In this document: in pieces, positions 30,039 to 40,657 of the stretch
Layout of the letters: every line of letters begins with the position of its first letter
Numbering within the stretch: the stretch's first letter is position 1
DNA from: Orbaceae bacterium ESL0721
GTDB lineage: Bacteria; Pseudomonadota; Gammaproteobacteria; Enterobacterales; Orbaceae
Reading direction: 5' to 3'
DNA length: 64,000 bases
NCBI GenBank assembly: GCA_029433365.1
Contig: JAQTHZ010000002.1
Location: 496,001 to 560,000 of the forward strand
Notes under the pieces: model-generated
Told to the model about the DNA's origin: nothing
Databases searched by the model: none
Seen by the model: only the letters and a program-made list of their open reading frames with translations
Made by a program: the position numbers and the translations under genes

Positions 30039-30515
30039 TTGACTAACAGTTTCTCAACTAACATAGAGCAGCAACTAACAGATATTATCCATGTGCCTGT
30101 TGAGGCGCTTGGCTTTGAGCTGGTTGGCATTGAATATATTCGTGGGCGTTATCCAGTATTACGTGTATATATTGATAGTGCAAAAGGTATTACTGTTGAT
30201 GATTGTGCTGATGTCAGTCGTCAAATTAGTGCAGTTTTAGATGTGGAAGATCCGATTAAAGGTGCTTATACATTAGAAGTATCGTCACCCGGCATGGATA
30301 GGCCGCTGTTTACATTACAACAATACCAGAACTTTATTGGTGAAGAGATAGCCTTAACATTACGTATTGCAGTCGCAAATCGACGCAAATGGACGGGGCT
30401 GCTTAAGTCTGTTCAAGATGAGATGATCACATTAATAGTTGATAACCATGATGAGGTATTTGCTTTTAGTAATATCCAAAAAGCTAACCTAGTCCCTAAT
30501 TTTAATCTTAAATAG
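30039..30515 (+). CDS. rimP: Ribosome maturation factor RimP
   Basis: Needed for 30S subunit maturation. Two domains: the N-terminal alpha/beta domain ([17 protein letters not shown] and [20 protein letters not shown]) and the C-terminal SH3-like domain ([23 protein letters not shown]). The TTG at 30039 is chosen because GGAGG lies 5 bases upstream. A GTG at 30027 in the same frame overlaps that ribosome-binding site and is unlikely to be used. 158 residues, near the E. coli length of 150. nusA follows after 17 bases. Confidence 0.94.
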   Translation: MTNSFSTNIEQQLTDIIHVPVEALGFELVGIEYIRGRYPVLRVYIDSAKGITVDDCADVSRQISAVLDVEDPIKGAYTLEVSSPGMDRPLFTLQQYQNFIGEEIALTLRIAVANRRKWTGLLKSVQDEMITLIVDNHDEVFAFSNIQKANLVPNFNLK

Positions 30516-30532
30516 AACATGGGTATAAAAGG

Positions 30533-32008
30533 ATGAATAAAGAGATTTTAGCTGTTGTTGAAGCGGTATCTAACGAAAAATCACTAACTAGAGATAAAAT
30601 TTTTGAGGCGCTTGAGACAGCATTAGCCATTGCAACTAAAAAGAAGAATGTCAATGATATTGATGTAGTTGTTAAAATTGATCAGAAGACAGGCGATTAT
30701 GATACTTTTCGTCGCTGGCTGATCGTTAATGAAGTGACACAACCAACTAAAGAGATCACATTAGAAGCTGCGCAATATGAAGATCCAACTAAACAGCTTG
30801 GTGATTATATTGAAGAGCAGATTGAGTCAGTCACTTTTGACCGAATCACGACACAGACAGCGAAACAGGTAATCGTTCAGAAAGTTCGTGATGCTGAACG
30901 TTCTATGGTTATTGACATATTCCGTAAACGAGTCGGCGAAATTGTAACAGGAATTGTTAAAAAGACTAATCGTGATAGCGTGATTCTTGATTTAGGTAGT
31001 AATGCCGATGCTATGATGACACGTAATGATATGTTACCACGTGAAAATTTCCGCATTGGTGATCGGGTGCGCGGTATCTTATATTTAGTTGAACAGGAGA
31101 ATAAACCTGCACAGCTCTATCTTAGCCGTTCTAATCCAGAGATGATGGAAGAGCTATTCCGTATTGAAGTGCCTGAAATTGGTGAAGAGATGATTGATAT
31201 TAAAGGGGTAGCTCGTGATCCAGGTTCTCGTGCAAAAATTGCAGTAATGAGTAATGATCGCCGTATCGATCCTGTTGGTGCTTGTGTTGGTATGCGCGGT
31301 GCTCGTGTGCAAGCTGTCTCAAATGAGTTTGGTGGTGAGCGAATTGATATTGTGCTTTGGGATGAGAATCCTGCTCAGTATGTAATTAATGCAATGTCTC
31401 CAGCTGATGTAGTATCAATTGTTGTTGATGAAGATAAACATACTATGGATGTTGCTGTTAATGCAGAAACACTACCGCAAGCCATTGGTCGTAATGGTCA
31501 AAATATCCGTTTAGCATCTCAGTTGACGGGTTGGATATTAAATGTGATGAGCACGGAAGATCTACAAGAGAAACATCGTGCAGAGTCATTTGCAGCAACT
31601 AAAAATTTAATGAAACATCTTGATATCGATGAAGGTTTAGCACAACTTCTAGTAGATGAAGGGTTTACCTCTTTAGAAGAGTTAGCCTATGTTCCTGTCG
31701 ATGAGTTGCTGGCTATTGATGATTTAGATGAAGAGCTGGTTGAGGCATTAAGAAGCAGAGCAAAAGATGCGTTGACAACTATGGCACTTGCTTTTAGCGG
31801 TGATAAACGCCCAGCACAAGATCTGTTAGATTTACCGGGTATGACACAAGAGTTAGCTTATCAACTTGCACAAAATGATATTGTTTCATTAGAAGATTTA
31901 GCTGAACAAGGTACTGATGATCTAATCGGTATTGAAGGTTTAACAAGAGAACAAGCTGGCGACTTTATTATGTCTGCACGTAATATTTGTTGGTTTGCAA
32001 ATGAATAA
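30533..32008 (+). CDS. nusA: Transcription termination/antitermination factor NusA
   Basis: Binds RNA polymerase and nascent RNA, affecting pausing, termination and rRNA antitermination. N-terminal RNAP-binding domain about 1-130, S1 domain about 135-200 ([21 protein letters not shown]), two KH domains about 205-345 ([29 protein letters not shown]), and two C-terminal acidic repeats to residue 491. The acidic repeats are the gammaproteobacterial form that contacts the alpha subunit C-terminal domain. Between rimP and infB in the conserved order. Confidence 0.98.
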   Translation: MNKEILAVVEAVSNEKSLTRDKIFEALETALAIATKKKNVNDIDVVVKIDQKTGDYDTFRRWLIVNEVTQPTKEITLEAAQYEDPTKQLGDYIEEQIESVTFDRITTQTAKQVIVQKVRDAERSMVIDIFRKRVGEIVTGIVKKTNRDSVILDLGSNADAMMTRNDMLPRENFRIGDRVRGILYLVEQENKPAQLYLSRSNPEMMEELFRIEVPEIGEEMIDIKGVARDPGSRAKIAVMSNDRRIDPVGACVGMRGARVQAVSNEFGGERIDIVLWDENPAQYVINAMSPADVVSIVVDEDKHTMDVAVNAETLPQAIGRNGQNIRLASQLTGWILNVMSTEDLQEKHRAESFAATKNLMKHLDIDEGLAQLLVDEGFTSLEELAYVPVDELLAIDDLDEELVEALRSRAKDALTTMALAFSGDKRPAQDLLDLPGMTQELAYQLAQNDIVSLEDLAEQGTDDLIGIEGLTREQAGDFIMSARNICWFANE

Positions 32009-32025
32009 TTGAGGAATAGTAACAC

Positions 32026-34659
32026 ATGACCAAAGTATCAATTGAAATACTGGCTCAAGAGATTAACACACCAGTGGAAACATTGTTACGACAATTTGCT
32101 GATGCGGGCATGCAAAAAACTGCTTCTGATTCTGTAAGCCAAAAAGAAAAAGAAGCTTTGCTTGCACACCTAAATCCTCAGCAAGGGGCAACAAAGTTGA
32201 CCTTACAACGTAAAACACACAGTACACTAAATGTTCAAAGTAGTGGCGGGAAAAATAAAGAAGTTAAAGTGGAAGTTCGTAAAAATCGTACTTTTGTTAA
32301 ACGAGATCCTGCCGAATTACTGGCTGAACAAGAGAGAGCACGTCTTGAAGCTGCACAAAAAGCAGAACGAGAAGCGCAAGCTCGTATAGAGGCAGAAGCT
32401 AAAAAAGCGGCTGAAGAGAAGAAAAAACGTGAGGAGTTTGAAGAGAAAGCGAACCAAAACGTTAAACAGACTACTGTATCTACAAAATTGAAAAAAGATC
32501 AAGAAGAGAAGGCTCGCCGTGAGGCAGAAGCCAATGAAATTAAGCGTAAAGCTGAAGAAGAGAACCGCCGTAAACTTGAAGCCGAAGCGAAGCGTATAGC
32601 TGAAGAAGCACGTAAGCTTGCTGAACAGTATAACTCAGAAAAGGTGACTGAAAATAGCTCGGAAACTGAAGATTATCATGTAACTACTTCTAAATATGCC
32701 CGTGCCGCCGAAGATGAGACTGATCGTGAAGTTGAGAATGGACGCGGAAGAGGGCGAAGCAGCAAAGTTGTGAAACAGAAAAAAGGTAGTAAATTATCTG
32801 AGAGCAAAGCTGAACGCGAAGAGGCGAGAGCCGTTACACGCGGTGGTCCGAAAAAGAGAGGTAAAAGTACTATTCAACAGAGTTTTACTAAACCAGTACA
32901 GATAATTAATCGCGATGTGATAATTGGTGAAACAATTACTGTTGCAGAATTAGCCAATAAGATGGCAGTTAAAGGATCTGAGGTGATCAAAACTATGATG
33001 AAAATGGGTGCTATGGCGACCATTAATCAGGTTATTGATCAAGAGACAGCACAGTTAGTTGCTGAAGAGATGGGACATAAAGTGGTATTGCGTCGTGAAA
33101 ATGAGCTTGAAGAGTCATTAATGAACGATCGTGATACTGGTGCTGAAAAAGTATCTCGTGCGCCTGTGGTAACCATCATGGGGCATGTTGACCATGGTAA
33201 AACATCTCTTCTTGACTATATTCGTAAAGCGAAAGTGGCTTCGGGTGAAGCGGGTGGTATTACTCAACATATCGGTGCTTATCATGTTAAAACTGAAAAT
33301 GGTGATATCACCTTTTTAGATACTCCGGGCCATGCTGCTTTTACCTCAATGCGTGCACGTGGTGCTAAAGCAACAGATATTGTAGTCTTAGTTGTTGCTG
33401 CTGATGATGGCGTCATGCCACAAACTATTGAGGCAATACAGCATGCGAAAGCGGCAAATGTGCCAATAGTTGTTGCAGTAAATAAAATTGATAAACCTGA
33501 ATCTGATCCTGAAAGGGTTAAAAGTGAATTAGCACAGTATGGCGTTATGTCAGAAGATTGGGGCGGCGATGCACAATTTGTCCATGTATCAGCTAAATCA
33601 GGGCAAGGGGTAGATCAACTACTTGAAGCGATTCTCTTACAAGCTGAAGTGCTAGAGTTGACAGCATATAAAACTGGTATGGCAAGTGGTGTTGTGATTG
33701 AGTCTTTCTTAGATAAAGGTCGTGGTCCAATTGCAACTGTGCTTGTACAATCAGGTACCCTTCATAAAGGCGATATTGTACTTTGTGGCTTTGAGTATGG
33801 GCGTATTCGCGCTATGCGAAATGAGTTAGGTAAAGAGGTGACAGAAGCAGGTCCTTCGATGCCGGTTGAAATTTTAGGCCTTTCAGGTGTCCCTTCTGCG
33901 GGTGATGAAGCGACTGTTGTGCGTGATGAGAAGAAAGCGCGCGAAGTGGCGCTCTATCGTCAAGGTAAGTTCCGTGATGTGAAATTAGCACGTCAACAAA
34001 AAGCGAAACTTGAAAATATGTTTACTAATATGACTGAAAACGAAGTCTCTGAGCTAAACATTGTACTAAAAGCGGATGTACAAGGTTCGGTTGAAGCAAT
34101 CAGTGATGCACTAGTTAAACTTTCAACTGACGAAGTAAAAGTTAAAATTATCGGCTCTGGTGTTGGTGGAATTACTGAGACAGATGCGTCACTTGCTGCG
34201 GCATCAAATGCGATCATTTTAGGCTTTAATGTTCGTGCCGATGCTTCAGCACGTAAAGTCATCGAATCTGAAAATCTTGATTTGCGTTACTATTCAGTTA
34301 TTTATGACCTGATTGATCAAGTTAAACAGGCGATGAGTGGTATGTTAGCGCCTGAGTATAAACAGGAAATAATTGGTCTAGCTGAAGTGCGTGAAGTGTT
34401 CAAATCACCGAAATTTGGTGCAATTGCAGGTTCGATGGTTACCGAAGGTATTATTAAACGTCATAACCCAATTCGTGTATTACGCGATAATGTGGTAATT
34501 TACGAAGGTGAACTTGAGTCATTACGTCGTTTTAAAGATGACGTGAATGAAGTACGTAATGGTATGGAGTGTGGTATTGGTGTACGTAACTATAATGATG
34601 TACGCGTTGGTGATACCATTGAAGTATTTGAAACTATTGAAATTAAACGTACTATTTAA
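32026..34659 (+). CDS. infB: Translation initiation factor IF-2
   Basis: GTPase that brings fMet-tRNA to the 30S subunit and promotes subunit joining. Short N-terminal IF2N domain, then a long charged Glu/Lys/Ala/Arg-rich linker (about 90-270) likely to form an extended helix. A second IF2N-like domain at about 295-345, G domain with GHVDHGKTS at 386, DTPGHAAF and NKIDKPE, followed by domains II-IV. 877 residues against 890 in E. coli. Internal starts for the shorter IF2 forms cannot be settled from sequence. rbfA follows after 22 bases. Confidence 0.98.
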   Translation: MTKVSIEILAQEINTPVETLLRQFADAGMQKTASDSVSQKEKEALLAHLNPQQGATKLTLQRKTHSTLNVQSSGGKNKEVKVEVRKNRTFVKRDPAELLAEQERARLEAAQKAEREAQARIEAEAKKAAEEKKKREEFEEKANQNVKQTTVSTKLKKDQEEKARREAEANEIKRKAEEENRRKLEAEAKRIAEEARKLAEQYNSEKVTENSSETEDYHVTTSKYARAAEDETDREVENGRGRGRSSKVVKQKKGSKLSESKAEREEARAVTRGGPKKRGKSTIQQSFTKPVQIINRDVIIGETITVAELANKMAVKGSEVIKTMMKMGAMATINQVIDQETAQLVAEEMGHKVVLRRENELEESLMNDRDTGAEKVSRAPVVTIMGHVDHGKTSLLDYIRKAKVASGEAGGITQHIGAYHVKTENGDITFLDTPGHAAFTSMRARGAKATDIVVLVVAADDGVMPQTIEAIQHAKAANVPIVVAVNKIDKPESDPERVKSELAQYGVMSEDWGGDAQFVHVSAKSGQGVDQLLEAILLQAEVLELTAYKTGMASGVVIESFLDKGRGPIATVLVQSGTLHKGDIVLCGFEYGRIRAMRNELGKEVTEAGPSMPVEILGLSGVPSAGDEATVVRDEKKAREVALYRQGKFRDVKLARQQKAKLENMFTNMTENEVSELNIVLKADVQGSVEAISDALVKLSTDEVKVKIIGSGVGGITETDASLAAASNAIILGFNVRADASARKVIESENLDLRYYSVIYDLIDQVKQAMSGMLAPEYKQEIIGLAEVREVFKSPKFGAIAGSMVTEGIIKRHNPIRVLRDNVVIYEGELESLRRFKDDVNEVRNGMECGIGVRNYNDVRVGDTIEVFETIEIKRTI

Positions 34660-34681
34660 TCTGAGTTAGTGAGGAGATATT

Positions 34682-35059
34682 ATGGCAAGATCATTTAATC
34701 GTGCGTCACGAGTTGGTCATGAATTGCAAAAAGAGATTGCAATCATTCTACAGCGTGAAATTAAAGATCCACGACTTGGAATGGTCACTGTTTCAGGTGT
34801 TGATCTCTCACGTGACCTTGCGTATGCCAAAGTGTATGTCACCTTTTTGAACGATAGTGATCCAGAAGTCGTGCAACAAGGGTTAAAAGTCCTTAATGAT
34901 GCAACTGGTTATATCCGTTCTTTAGTTGGTAAAGCGATGAAACTGCGAATCGTTCCAGAACTAAAATTCAGTTATGATGACTCTTTAGTGAAAGGGATGC
35001 AGATGTCAAATCTGGTTCAAAATGTGATTAAGAGCGATAATGAACGGCATAAAGAGTGA
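34682..35059 (+). CDS. rbfA: 30S ribosome-binding factor A
   Basis: KH-fold assembly factor that binds the 5' helix region of 16S rRNA, important in cold adaptation. The N-terminal [18 protein letters not shown], central [15 protein letters not shown] and AKVYVTFL segments are typical. 125 residues; E. coli RbfA has 133. GAGG lies upstream of the ATG. It ends the rimP-nusA-infB-rbfA transcript, since a terminator follows before truB. Confidence 0.96.
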   Translation: MARSFNRASRVGHELQKEIAIILQREIKDPRLGMVTVSGVDLSRDLAYAKVYVTFLNDSDPEVVQQGLKVLNDATGYIRSLVGKAMKLRIVPELKFSYDDSLVKGMQMSNLVQNVIKSDNERHKE

Positions 35060-35130
35060 TCTATCGCTTGATTATCAACTGACGATTTTGATCGACTTAT
35101 ATTTGATTAACTTATAAAAGATAGAAAGAT

Positions 35131-35157
35131 CATAGAGTTATGCTCTATGGTCTTTTT
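35131..35157 (+). terminator. Terminator after rbfA
   Basis: 7-bp stem CATAGAG/CTCTATG with five-base loop, then GTCTTTTTC. It separates truB from the nusA operon, unlike E. coli where rbfA and truB are closely linked. Confidence 0.75.
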
Positions 35158-35262
35158 CATTTATACTTTCTCATTGCTTGCGTAGGTTAGAAAAAGATAT
35201 ATAAATATGACGCTTTCATCTTTTATGCAATTTTAACCATTCCAACACCAATATCATCTATT

Positions 35263-36324
35263 ATGAATACTTCAACAATTAACATTTCTATAAATAATAT
35301 TCCTAAAAATAACGATTCTATAAATAACGAATTTATAAATAATGATTCTATAAAGAGTAGAACTCCTACAAATAACAGAGTAAAAAAGGTACGCCGTGAT
35401 CTTGATGGTGTGCTGCTATTGGATAAACCGCAAGGTCTCTCATCTAATGATGTATTGCAAAAGGTGAAACGGCTTTTTAATGCCAAAAAAGCGGGACACA
35501 CAGGTGCACTTGATCCATTAGCAACGGGTATGTTGCCTATCTGTTTTGGTGAAGCAACAAAGTTTTCACAGTATCTTCTTGACTCTGATAAACGGTATCG
35601 CGTTATTGCAAAACTGGGTGAACGAACCGATACCTCTGATGCAGATGGGACGGTAATTGCCACAAAACCAGTAACGGTAGATGAGTCTGCTATTTTGCAA
35701 CTGTTACCTAAATTCTGCGGTGATATTATGCAGATTCCAACTATGTTCTCTGCTCTAAAATATCAAGGTAGACCACTGTATGAGTATGCTCGCCAAGGTA
35801 TAGTGATAGAGCGAGAGGCACGCCCAATTACTATCTATGAAAATCAGTTTATCGGTTTTAATCCATTAACGCATGAGTTAGAGCTTGAGATTCACTGCTC
35901 TAAAGGTACCTATATTAGAACGATTATTGATGATTTAGGCGAACTACTGGGTTGTGGTGCCCATGTAATTTATCTAAGACGATTGCAGGTCTCTAAGTAT
36001 GATAGTTGTAAAATGGTCACCTTAACTGATCTGCAACAGTTGAGTGAATCAGATAGCTTATCATTAGATAACTCAACATTAGATAATTCAATACTAGATA
36101 AGTTGCTACTACCGGTTGATAGCCCACTACAAGACTATGCAATAGTTACGTTAACCGATGAGCAAGGTAAATCGATTTTATTAGGTAGGCAGATTCAGCT
36201 AGATCCTACACTTTTAGCGAATCTAAATAGCCAATTGGTGAGAATCTACCAAGAAGAGAAATTTATTGGCGTTGGCAGCGTGATAGGGGATCAACTTTTA
36301 CCAAAAAGATTAATTGCCTCTTAA
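35263..36324 (+). CDS. truB: tRNA pseudouridine(55) synthase
   Basis: Makes pseudouridine 55 in the T arm of nearly all tRNAs. The catalytic domain starts near residue 43 ([15 protein letters not shown]), with catalytic Asp in [13 protein letters not shown] and the [12 protein letters not shown] segment; a small PUA domain forms the C-terminus. An N-terminal extension of about 40 residues, rich in Asn, Ile and Ser, is encoded partly by 15-bp tandem repeats. No nearby in-frame start would remove it and no clear ribosome-binding site precedes the ATG, so the start is uncertain. Another Ser/Leu/Asp-rich insert sits near 265-285. rpsO does not follow. Confidence 0.95.
   Translation: MNTSTINISINNIPKNNDSINNEFINNDSIKSRTPTNNRVKKVRRDLDGVLLLDKPQGLSSNDVLQKVKRLFNAKKAGHTGALDPLATGMLPICFGEATKFSQYLLDSDKRYRVIAKLGERTDTSDADGTVIATKPVTVDESAILQLLPKFCGDIMQIPTMFSALKYQGRPLYEYARQGIVIEREARPITIYENQFIGFNPLTHELELEIHCSKGTYIRTIIDDLGELLGCGAHVIYLRRLQVSKYDSCKMVTLTDLQQLSESDSLSLDNSTLDNSILDKLLLPVDSPLQDYAIVTLTDEQGKSILLGRQIQLDPTLLANLNSQLVRIYQEEKFIGVGSVIGDQLLPKRLIAS
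35305..35349 (+). repeat. 15-bp in-frame tandem repeat at the truB N-terminus
   Basis: Three copies of a unit like ATAAATAACGATTCT in 15-bp register (35305, 35320, 35335), encoding Asn/Ile/Ser-rich residues. Confidence 0.8.
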
Positions 36325-36352
36325 TATTTCCACGATTATAAACTGCTATTGA

Positions 36353-37408
36353 CTACTCATTTGCATAACGAAAGATAGTTTTTGCTGCAATCTGCTGATT
36401 AACTGTTATATTTTTACCTTTTGATTGTAAAAGGTCATCGAGTAGATTTACAGCTTGCTCTCCCATTGTTGCTAGCGGTTTGTTAACCTCACTTAATTGA
36501 TCAAGCTCATTGTGCTGTTTCTCGCCATGGTGATTAAAATAGATCAATGAGAGTTTTTCAGGGATCACAATGTCCCTTTCTCTACATGCGGCAATCGCAC
36601 CATAAACATGGTTATGAGCACTAGATGGTAAATTATGATACTGTTTATCCGCACTATTTAAGCAGATAGTATCAGCTATAATGAGAGCAGTTAGCGTTTG
36701 TGATATTGTCATTAACCGATTTATCGCCTCTTTCCCGTGATGGTAATCAATGCAGTTAGTGATTATATAACTTTTATTTACGGTTATATTTGCACGTAGT
36801 AGTGCCTGTTCATAACCTTTTATCAGCTGTTTAGTGCTAATTTTATCCTCTTTACCCAATATAAACGCAATATTTTTATGGCCTCGCTTTATCACACTTT
36901 CTGTAATTTGGAATCCGATAGCAAGATGGTCAAAATAGATTGAGGGGAACGCTAAAGAGAAATGGTTGATCAAAACTATTGGCGGTAAAATGTGATTATA
37001 TCGATGTAGATCCTCTAAATAAGGGGCATCATTGATGACTAATATAGCGGTAAATTTTTGGTTAATTATGTAGCAGATCAGCATGTAGATATCACTATTT
37101 TTATTCGGTAATAATCGTGAGTAGATCATCATATACCCCCTCTGTTTGAGTGAGGCGTCAATTGCGTGGCAGAGCGCCTGTTGTTGGAAAAGTTGATTAT
37201 CTAAAATCAAGACTGTTTTCATCGGCGCTGCATATTGATAACTGTTAAAGAGATCACTCGGTTTGAGATTTAATGACTCTATAGCTTCGTAAACATCTTT
37301 TTGTGTTGCGCTAGAGGTTATCTGCGGTGTACGTAAAACCCGAGAGACGGATGAGATAGATAGGTTGGCTCTTTTGGCAATGGCAGATAAAGTGATTTTT
37401 GTACTCAT
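36353..37408 (-). CDS. LacI-family transcriptional regulator
   Basis: N-terminal helix-turn-helix at about residues 6-25 (TLSAIAKRANLSISSVSRVL) with the LacI-type hinge region, then a periplasmic-binding-protein-like sugar sensor domain (about 63-345) with SVIKRGHKNIAFILG and EKLSLIYFNHHG in the usual places. The effector domain is strongly diverged, and the canonical D-E-V segment is replaced by ADTICLN, so ligand prediction is unsafe. No metabolic genes lie beside it: truB is convergent and usg divergent, so its targets are probably elsewhere. 351 residues. Confidence 0.88.
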   Translation of the reverse strand: MSTKITLSAIAKRANLSISSVSRVLRTPQITSSATQKDVYEAIESLNLKPSDLFNSYQYAAPMKTVLILDNQLFQQQALCHAIDASLKQRGYMMIYSRLLPNKNSDIYMLICYIINQKFTAILVINDAPYLEDLHRYNHILPPIVLINHFSLAFPSIYFDHLAIGFQITESVIKRGHKNIAFILGKEDKISTKQLIKGYEQALLRANITVNKSYIITNCIDYHHGKEAINRLMTISQTLTALIIADTICLNSADKQYHNLPSSAHNHVYGAIAACRERDIVIPEKLSLIYFNHHGEKQHNELDQLSEVNKPLATMGEQAVNLLDDLLQSKGKNITVNQQIAAKTIFRYANE

Positions 37409-37729
37409 AGCTAACTGATAGTTGTTGTAATAAGTGAGTTATCACCATAACGATAATTCCCCTTTTTGTATCTATTGATTGCGCCATTTAGCGATCTCGC
37501 TTCCAAAATATGTTCATATACGAAATTTCTAGGCAAAATAACTCCTATTTAACTCCTATTTAACTCCTATTTAACTTCTATTAAAAAATGCTTTAATGTG
37601 AATCTTTTTTTGAATTGTTCTTGATTAATCGTTAAATGAACCTCTTAATCTGTGAACATATGCATTTCATCTCTTATTTAAATGTTATAATAGCCATTAA
37701 CTGTATCTGTTAACTGAGGCTTATAAATC
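37409..37729. other. Divergent promoter region between the LacI-type gene and usg
   Basis: No gene. It holds an 11-bp tandem repeat (37540-37582). TTATAATAG near 37686 is a plausible -10 for usg, and GAGG upstream of the usg ATG a ribosome-binding site. Confidence 0.5.
37540..37582. repeat. 11-bp tandem repeat AACTCCTATTT, four copies
   Basis: Units at 37540, 37551, 37562 and 37573; the last has one change and is one base short. Intergenic, no predicted function. Confidence 0.9.
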
Positions 37730-38851
37730 ATGTCTATCACATCTTCATCAACAAATTCTTCATCAACAACCTCCTCATCAACAACCTCCTCATCAACACT
37801 GTTATCTAATGAAAATGGTTCTAAATGGAATATCGCTATTGTTGGTGCCACCGGTCAAGTGGGATCAGCATTAGTTGAGTTGTTAGCCAAACAGAAAATT
37901 GCTATAGACCAGCTCTATTTAGTTGGCAGTGATAACAGTGCTGGGGATATTGTCCGTTTTGCTGGTAAAAATTTGACAGTGATTCAGTCTCAAGATATGG
38001 ATTTTACTCAATGCCAATTTGCCTTTTTCGTCGCTGGGCGAGAGGTGACCGAGCAATATGCACAAGTTGCAGCGCAAGCAGGTTGTGTTGTCATTGATGC
38101 ATCTGGTTATTTTGCTGAGCAGGAGAATATTCCCCTAGTTGTTCCAAACGTTAACAATAGTGCATTTGCCGACTACCGTAATGAAAATATTATCGCAGTT
38201 GCAAATCCGATAGTCTGCCAACTGTTACTCACTGTTACGGCAGTAACTGATCCTACCTTGCTTACCAACTTACACGCGATGAATTTTATCCCTGTCTCTC
38301 TCTATGGTAAAAAAGGGGTGAATGAGTTAGCGGGGCAGAGTGCAAGGTTATTAAATGGTATGCCGATAGATAATGATCTCTTCAATAAACAGTTAGCTTT
38401 TAATCTATTACCGACTGATCATAAACTTACCGATAACCTCTTTAATGAGAAACTATTGGTTGAGCAGATCTATAAAGTATTAAATAATTACCAGCTACCG
38501 GTCTCTTTAGATTCTGTTACAGTCCCTGTCTTTTACGGACTTGCGCAATCCGTTAATATCTCGAGTAGTTTGCCAATTGAGTTTGATAATCACCGTTTTG
38601 CTGAGCTCGATATTACACTTCAAGAGCAAGATCTACCAACTCCTGTAACCGAAACTACCAATAGTGATGAGAGTAATTTGCAAGATGAGTTGAGTCACGA
38701 TGGCGTAGTTAAGATCAAAATGGCAAATTTGCGCCACAGTTATGGTAATTTTGAGCAGGTTCAGTTCTGGTCAGTCGCCGATAATATCCGCTATTTAGGT
38801 GCATTTATGTTGATTGAGACTCTTGAGATCTTACTGAATGACTACCTCTAA
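37730..38851 (+). CDS. usg: Usg protein, aspartate-semialdehyde dehydrogenase homologue
   Basis: Resembles aspartate-semialdehyde dehydrogenase: N-terminal Rossmann motif [18 protein letters not shown], and C-terminal [11 protein letters not shown]. At the active-site loop ([10 protein letters not shown]), my alignment by eye puts proline where active dehydrogenases have cysteine, with a cysteine three residues later; enteric Usg proteins have likewise lost it. An enzyme role is therefore doubtful. About 28 Ser/Thr-rich residues at the N-terminus are encoded by 15-bp repeats and are absent from E. coli Usg. Upstream of truA and overlapping it by 14 bases, as usg-truA in E. coli. Confidence 0.9.
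   Translation: MSITSSSTNSSSTTSSSTTSSSTLLSNENGSKWNIAIVGATGQVGSALVELLAKQKIAIDQLYLVGSDNSAGDIVRFAGKNLTVIQSQDMDFTQCQFAFFVAGREVTEQYAQVAAQAGCVVIDASGYFAEQENIPLVVPNVNNSAFADYRNENIIAVANPIVCQLLLTVTAVTDPTLLTNLHAMNFIPVSLYGKKGVNELAGQSARLLNGMPIDNDLFNKQLAFNLLPTDHKLTDNLFNEKLLVEQIYKVLNNYQLPVSLDSVTVPVFYGLAQSVNISSSLPIEFDNHRFAELDITLQEQDLPTPVTETTNSDESNLQDELSHDGVVKIKMANLRHSYGNFEQVQFWSVADNIRYLGAFMLIETLEILLNDYL
37745..37800 (+). repeat. 15-bp in-frame tandem repeat at the usg N-terminus
   Basis: TCATCAACAACCTCC repeated in 15-bp register at 37745, 37760, 37775 and (partly) 37790, encoding SSTTS units. Confidence 0.9.
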
Positions 38852-39674
38852 CCCTAAAACAATTTTATCTAATCTGCCGTCAAATAGGATTGCTTTAGGG
38901 ATAGAGTATGATGGCAGTTGCTATTTTGGTTGGCAACGCCAACAAGCGGTTGACTCTATTCAAGCACGTTTAGAAAAAGCACTCACCTTAGTTGCTGATG
39001 AGCCAATTTCAGTTTTTTGTGCTGGTAGAACAGATGCGGGTGTTCATGCAACTGGTCAAGTTATCCATTTTGAGACTTCAAAAGTACGCTCATTAAGCGC
39101 TTGGACGATGGGGGTAAATGCGCATCTGCCCTTTAATATTGCCGTGCGCTGGGCAAAAAGTGTACCAGAAACTTTTCATGCACGCTTTAGTGCACTAGCT
39201 AGGCGATATCGCTATATCATCTATAATCACCGCAATCGACCTGCCATTATGGCAAAAGGGGTGACACACTATTACCTCCCTTTAGATGCAACATTGATGC
39301 ACCAAGCTGCTCAATTGCTCTTAGGGGAGAATGATTTCTCCTCATTTCGCGCCGCACAGTGCCAATCCCATACACCATGGCGAAATATTCATCATATTCA
39401 AGTTGTTAGGCAGGGTGACTATATTATTGTTGATATTAAAGCTAATGCATTTGTGCACCATATGGTGCGTAATATTGTGGGGAGTCTACTTGAAGTGGGC
39501 AATGGTCGCCAAAATGTGGAATGGATAGGAGAGCTATTGCAAGCGAGAGATCGAACTTTAGCGGCTGCCACAGCAAAACCAGAAGGGCTCTATCTGGTAG
39601 AGGTTGCGTACCCCGTACAGTTTGAGATTCCATCAACCCCAGTAGGTCCGCTCTTTTTAGCTGATAATCTATAA
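38838..39674 (+). CDS. truA: tRNA pseudouridine(38-40) synthase
   Basis: Modifies uridines 38-40 in the anticodon stem-loop. Catalytic Asp in the [13 protein letters not shown] motif (about residue 68). [29 protein letters not shown] and [15 protein letters not shown] are all enteric TruA segments. 278 residues. The ATG at 38838 lies within the end of usg, so the pair is translationally coupled. A 12-base match to the dispersed repeat (AACCCTAAAACA, 38850-38861) falls across the usg stop and truA codons 5-8. Confidence 0.97.
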   Translation: MTTSNPKTILSNLPSNRIALGIEYDGSCYFGWQRQQAVDSIQARLEKALTLVADEPISVFCAGRTDAGVHATGQVIHFETSKVRSLSAWTMGVNAHLPFNIAVRWAKSVPETFHARFSALARRYRYIIYNHRNRPAIMAKGVTHYYLPLDATLMHQAAQLLLGENDFSSFRAAQCQSHTPWRNIHHIQVVRQGDYIIVDIKANAFVHHMVRNIVGSLLEVGNGRQNVEWIGELLQARDRTLAAATAKPEGLYLVEVAYPVQFEIPSTPVGPLFLADNL

Positions 39675-39714
39675 AAGTGATAAAAGTGATAAAAATTGTT
39701 GTTAAATATAGGTC

Positions 39715-39728
39715 AACCCTAAAACATT
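39715..39728 (+). repeat. 14-bp dispersed repeat AACCCTAAAACATT, copy 4
   Basis: Exact copy in the truA-tmk spacer, about 105 bases before tmk. Confidence 0.8.
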
Positions 39729-39831
39729 GCCCACTAAAGAGAAGCAGGTTAATCGTTTATATGTTATTATCGAGCGCATTTTAGGCAGCATTGCACTCAG
39801 AAAAAAGTGATAGGTAAAATTGGAGCAATAA

Positions 39832-40476
39832 GTGACGCATATGGTAGGTAAATTCATTGTTATCGAAGGTTTAGAGGGTGCAGGTAAAACGACGGCAATT
39901 AACACCGTTAAGCAGACGCTGAACAACCATCATATTGAGGATATTGTATTTACCCGTGAACCAGGTGGCACCACTATTGCTGAAGCGTTACGTGACCTGA
40001 TAAAAAATCCCCCAAATGGTGAATCATTAACCGATAAAGCTGAACTGTTAATGTTTTATGCGGCGCGGATCCAACTCATTGAAACTGTGATTAAACCTGC
40101 TTTAAAAGCGGGTAAATGGATTGTTGGGGATCGCCATGATCTCTCAACACAGGCGTATCAAGGTGGTGGCAGGCAGCTTGACGCTGATTTTATGCGCATA
40201 TTAAAAGAGCAGGTTCTGGCCGATTTTAAACCTGATCTCACTCTCTATTTAGATATTGACCCTGAAATTGGTTTAATGCGGGCGAGTCGTCGCGGGGCAC
40301 TTGATCGAATTGAACAGGAGTCATTAACCTTTTTTAACCGCATTCGTGAACGTTATCTGCAACTTGCAGCAGAAGATCCAACAATTATTACTATTGATGC
40401 GATGCAACCAGTTAATGAGGTAAAAGCGCAGATAACGCAGGTATTAACAGAGTGGCTTTTGCATAATAGCGCATAA
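39832..40476 (+). CDS. tmk: Thymidylate kinase
   Basis: Phosphorylates dTMP to dTDP. P-loop GLEGAGKTT at about 13-21, DR(H) motif [16 protein letters not shown] at about 98-113, and LID segment [15 protein letters not shown], the E. coli-type arrangement with the basic residues in the LID. GTG start at 39832, supported by GGAG 6 bases upstream; an ATG three codons later is too far from it. 214 residues. holB follows after 181 bases, a looser version of the tmk-holB pair. Confidence 0.96.
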   Translation: MTHMVGKFIVIEGLEGAGKTTAINTVKQTLNNHHIEDIVFTREPGGTTIAEALRDLIKNPPNGESLTDKAELLMFYAARIQLIETVIKPALKAGKWIVGDRHDLSTQAYQGGGRQLDADFMRILKEQVLADFKPDLTLYLDIDPEIGLMRASRRGALDRIEQESLTFFNRIRERYLQLAAEDPTIITIDAMQPVNEVKAQITQVLTEWLLHNSA

Positions 40477-40536
40477 TCTTAGAATAATAGAAAATTGATA
40501 GAATATTGACGCTTATTAAACGTAACGAGTAGTAGC

Positions 40537-40550
40537 AACCCTAAAACATT
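40537..40550 (+). repeat. 14-bp dispersed repeat AACCCTAAAACATT, copy 5
   Basis: Exact copy in the tmk-holB spacer. It is followed by imperfect repeats of an AACAGTCATTACTA-like sequence (about 40566-40632). Confidence 0.8.
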
Positions 40551-40657
40551 TTTAATTTATACATTTAATACCAAAACAGCCATTACTAAAATAGTTATTA
40601 CGAAACAGTCATTACTAAACAGTCATTACAAAAAAAGCAGAATAGGTTAACTTTACT

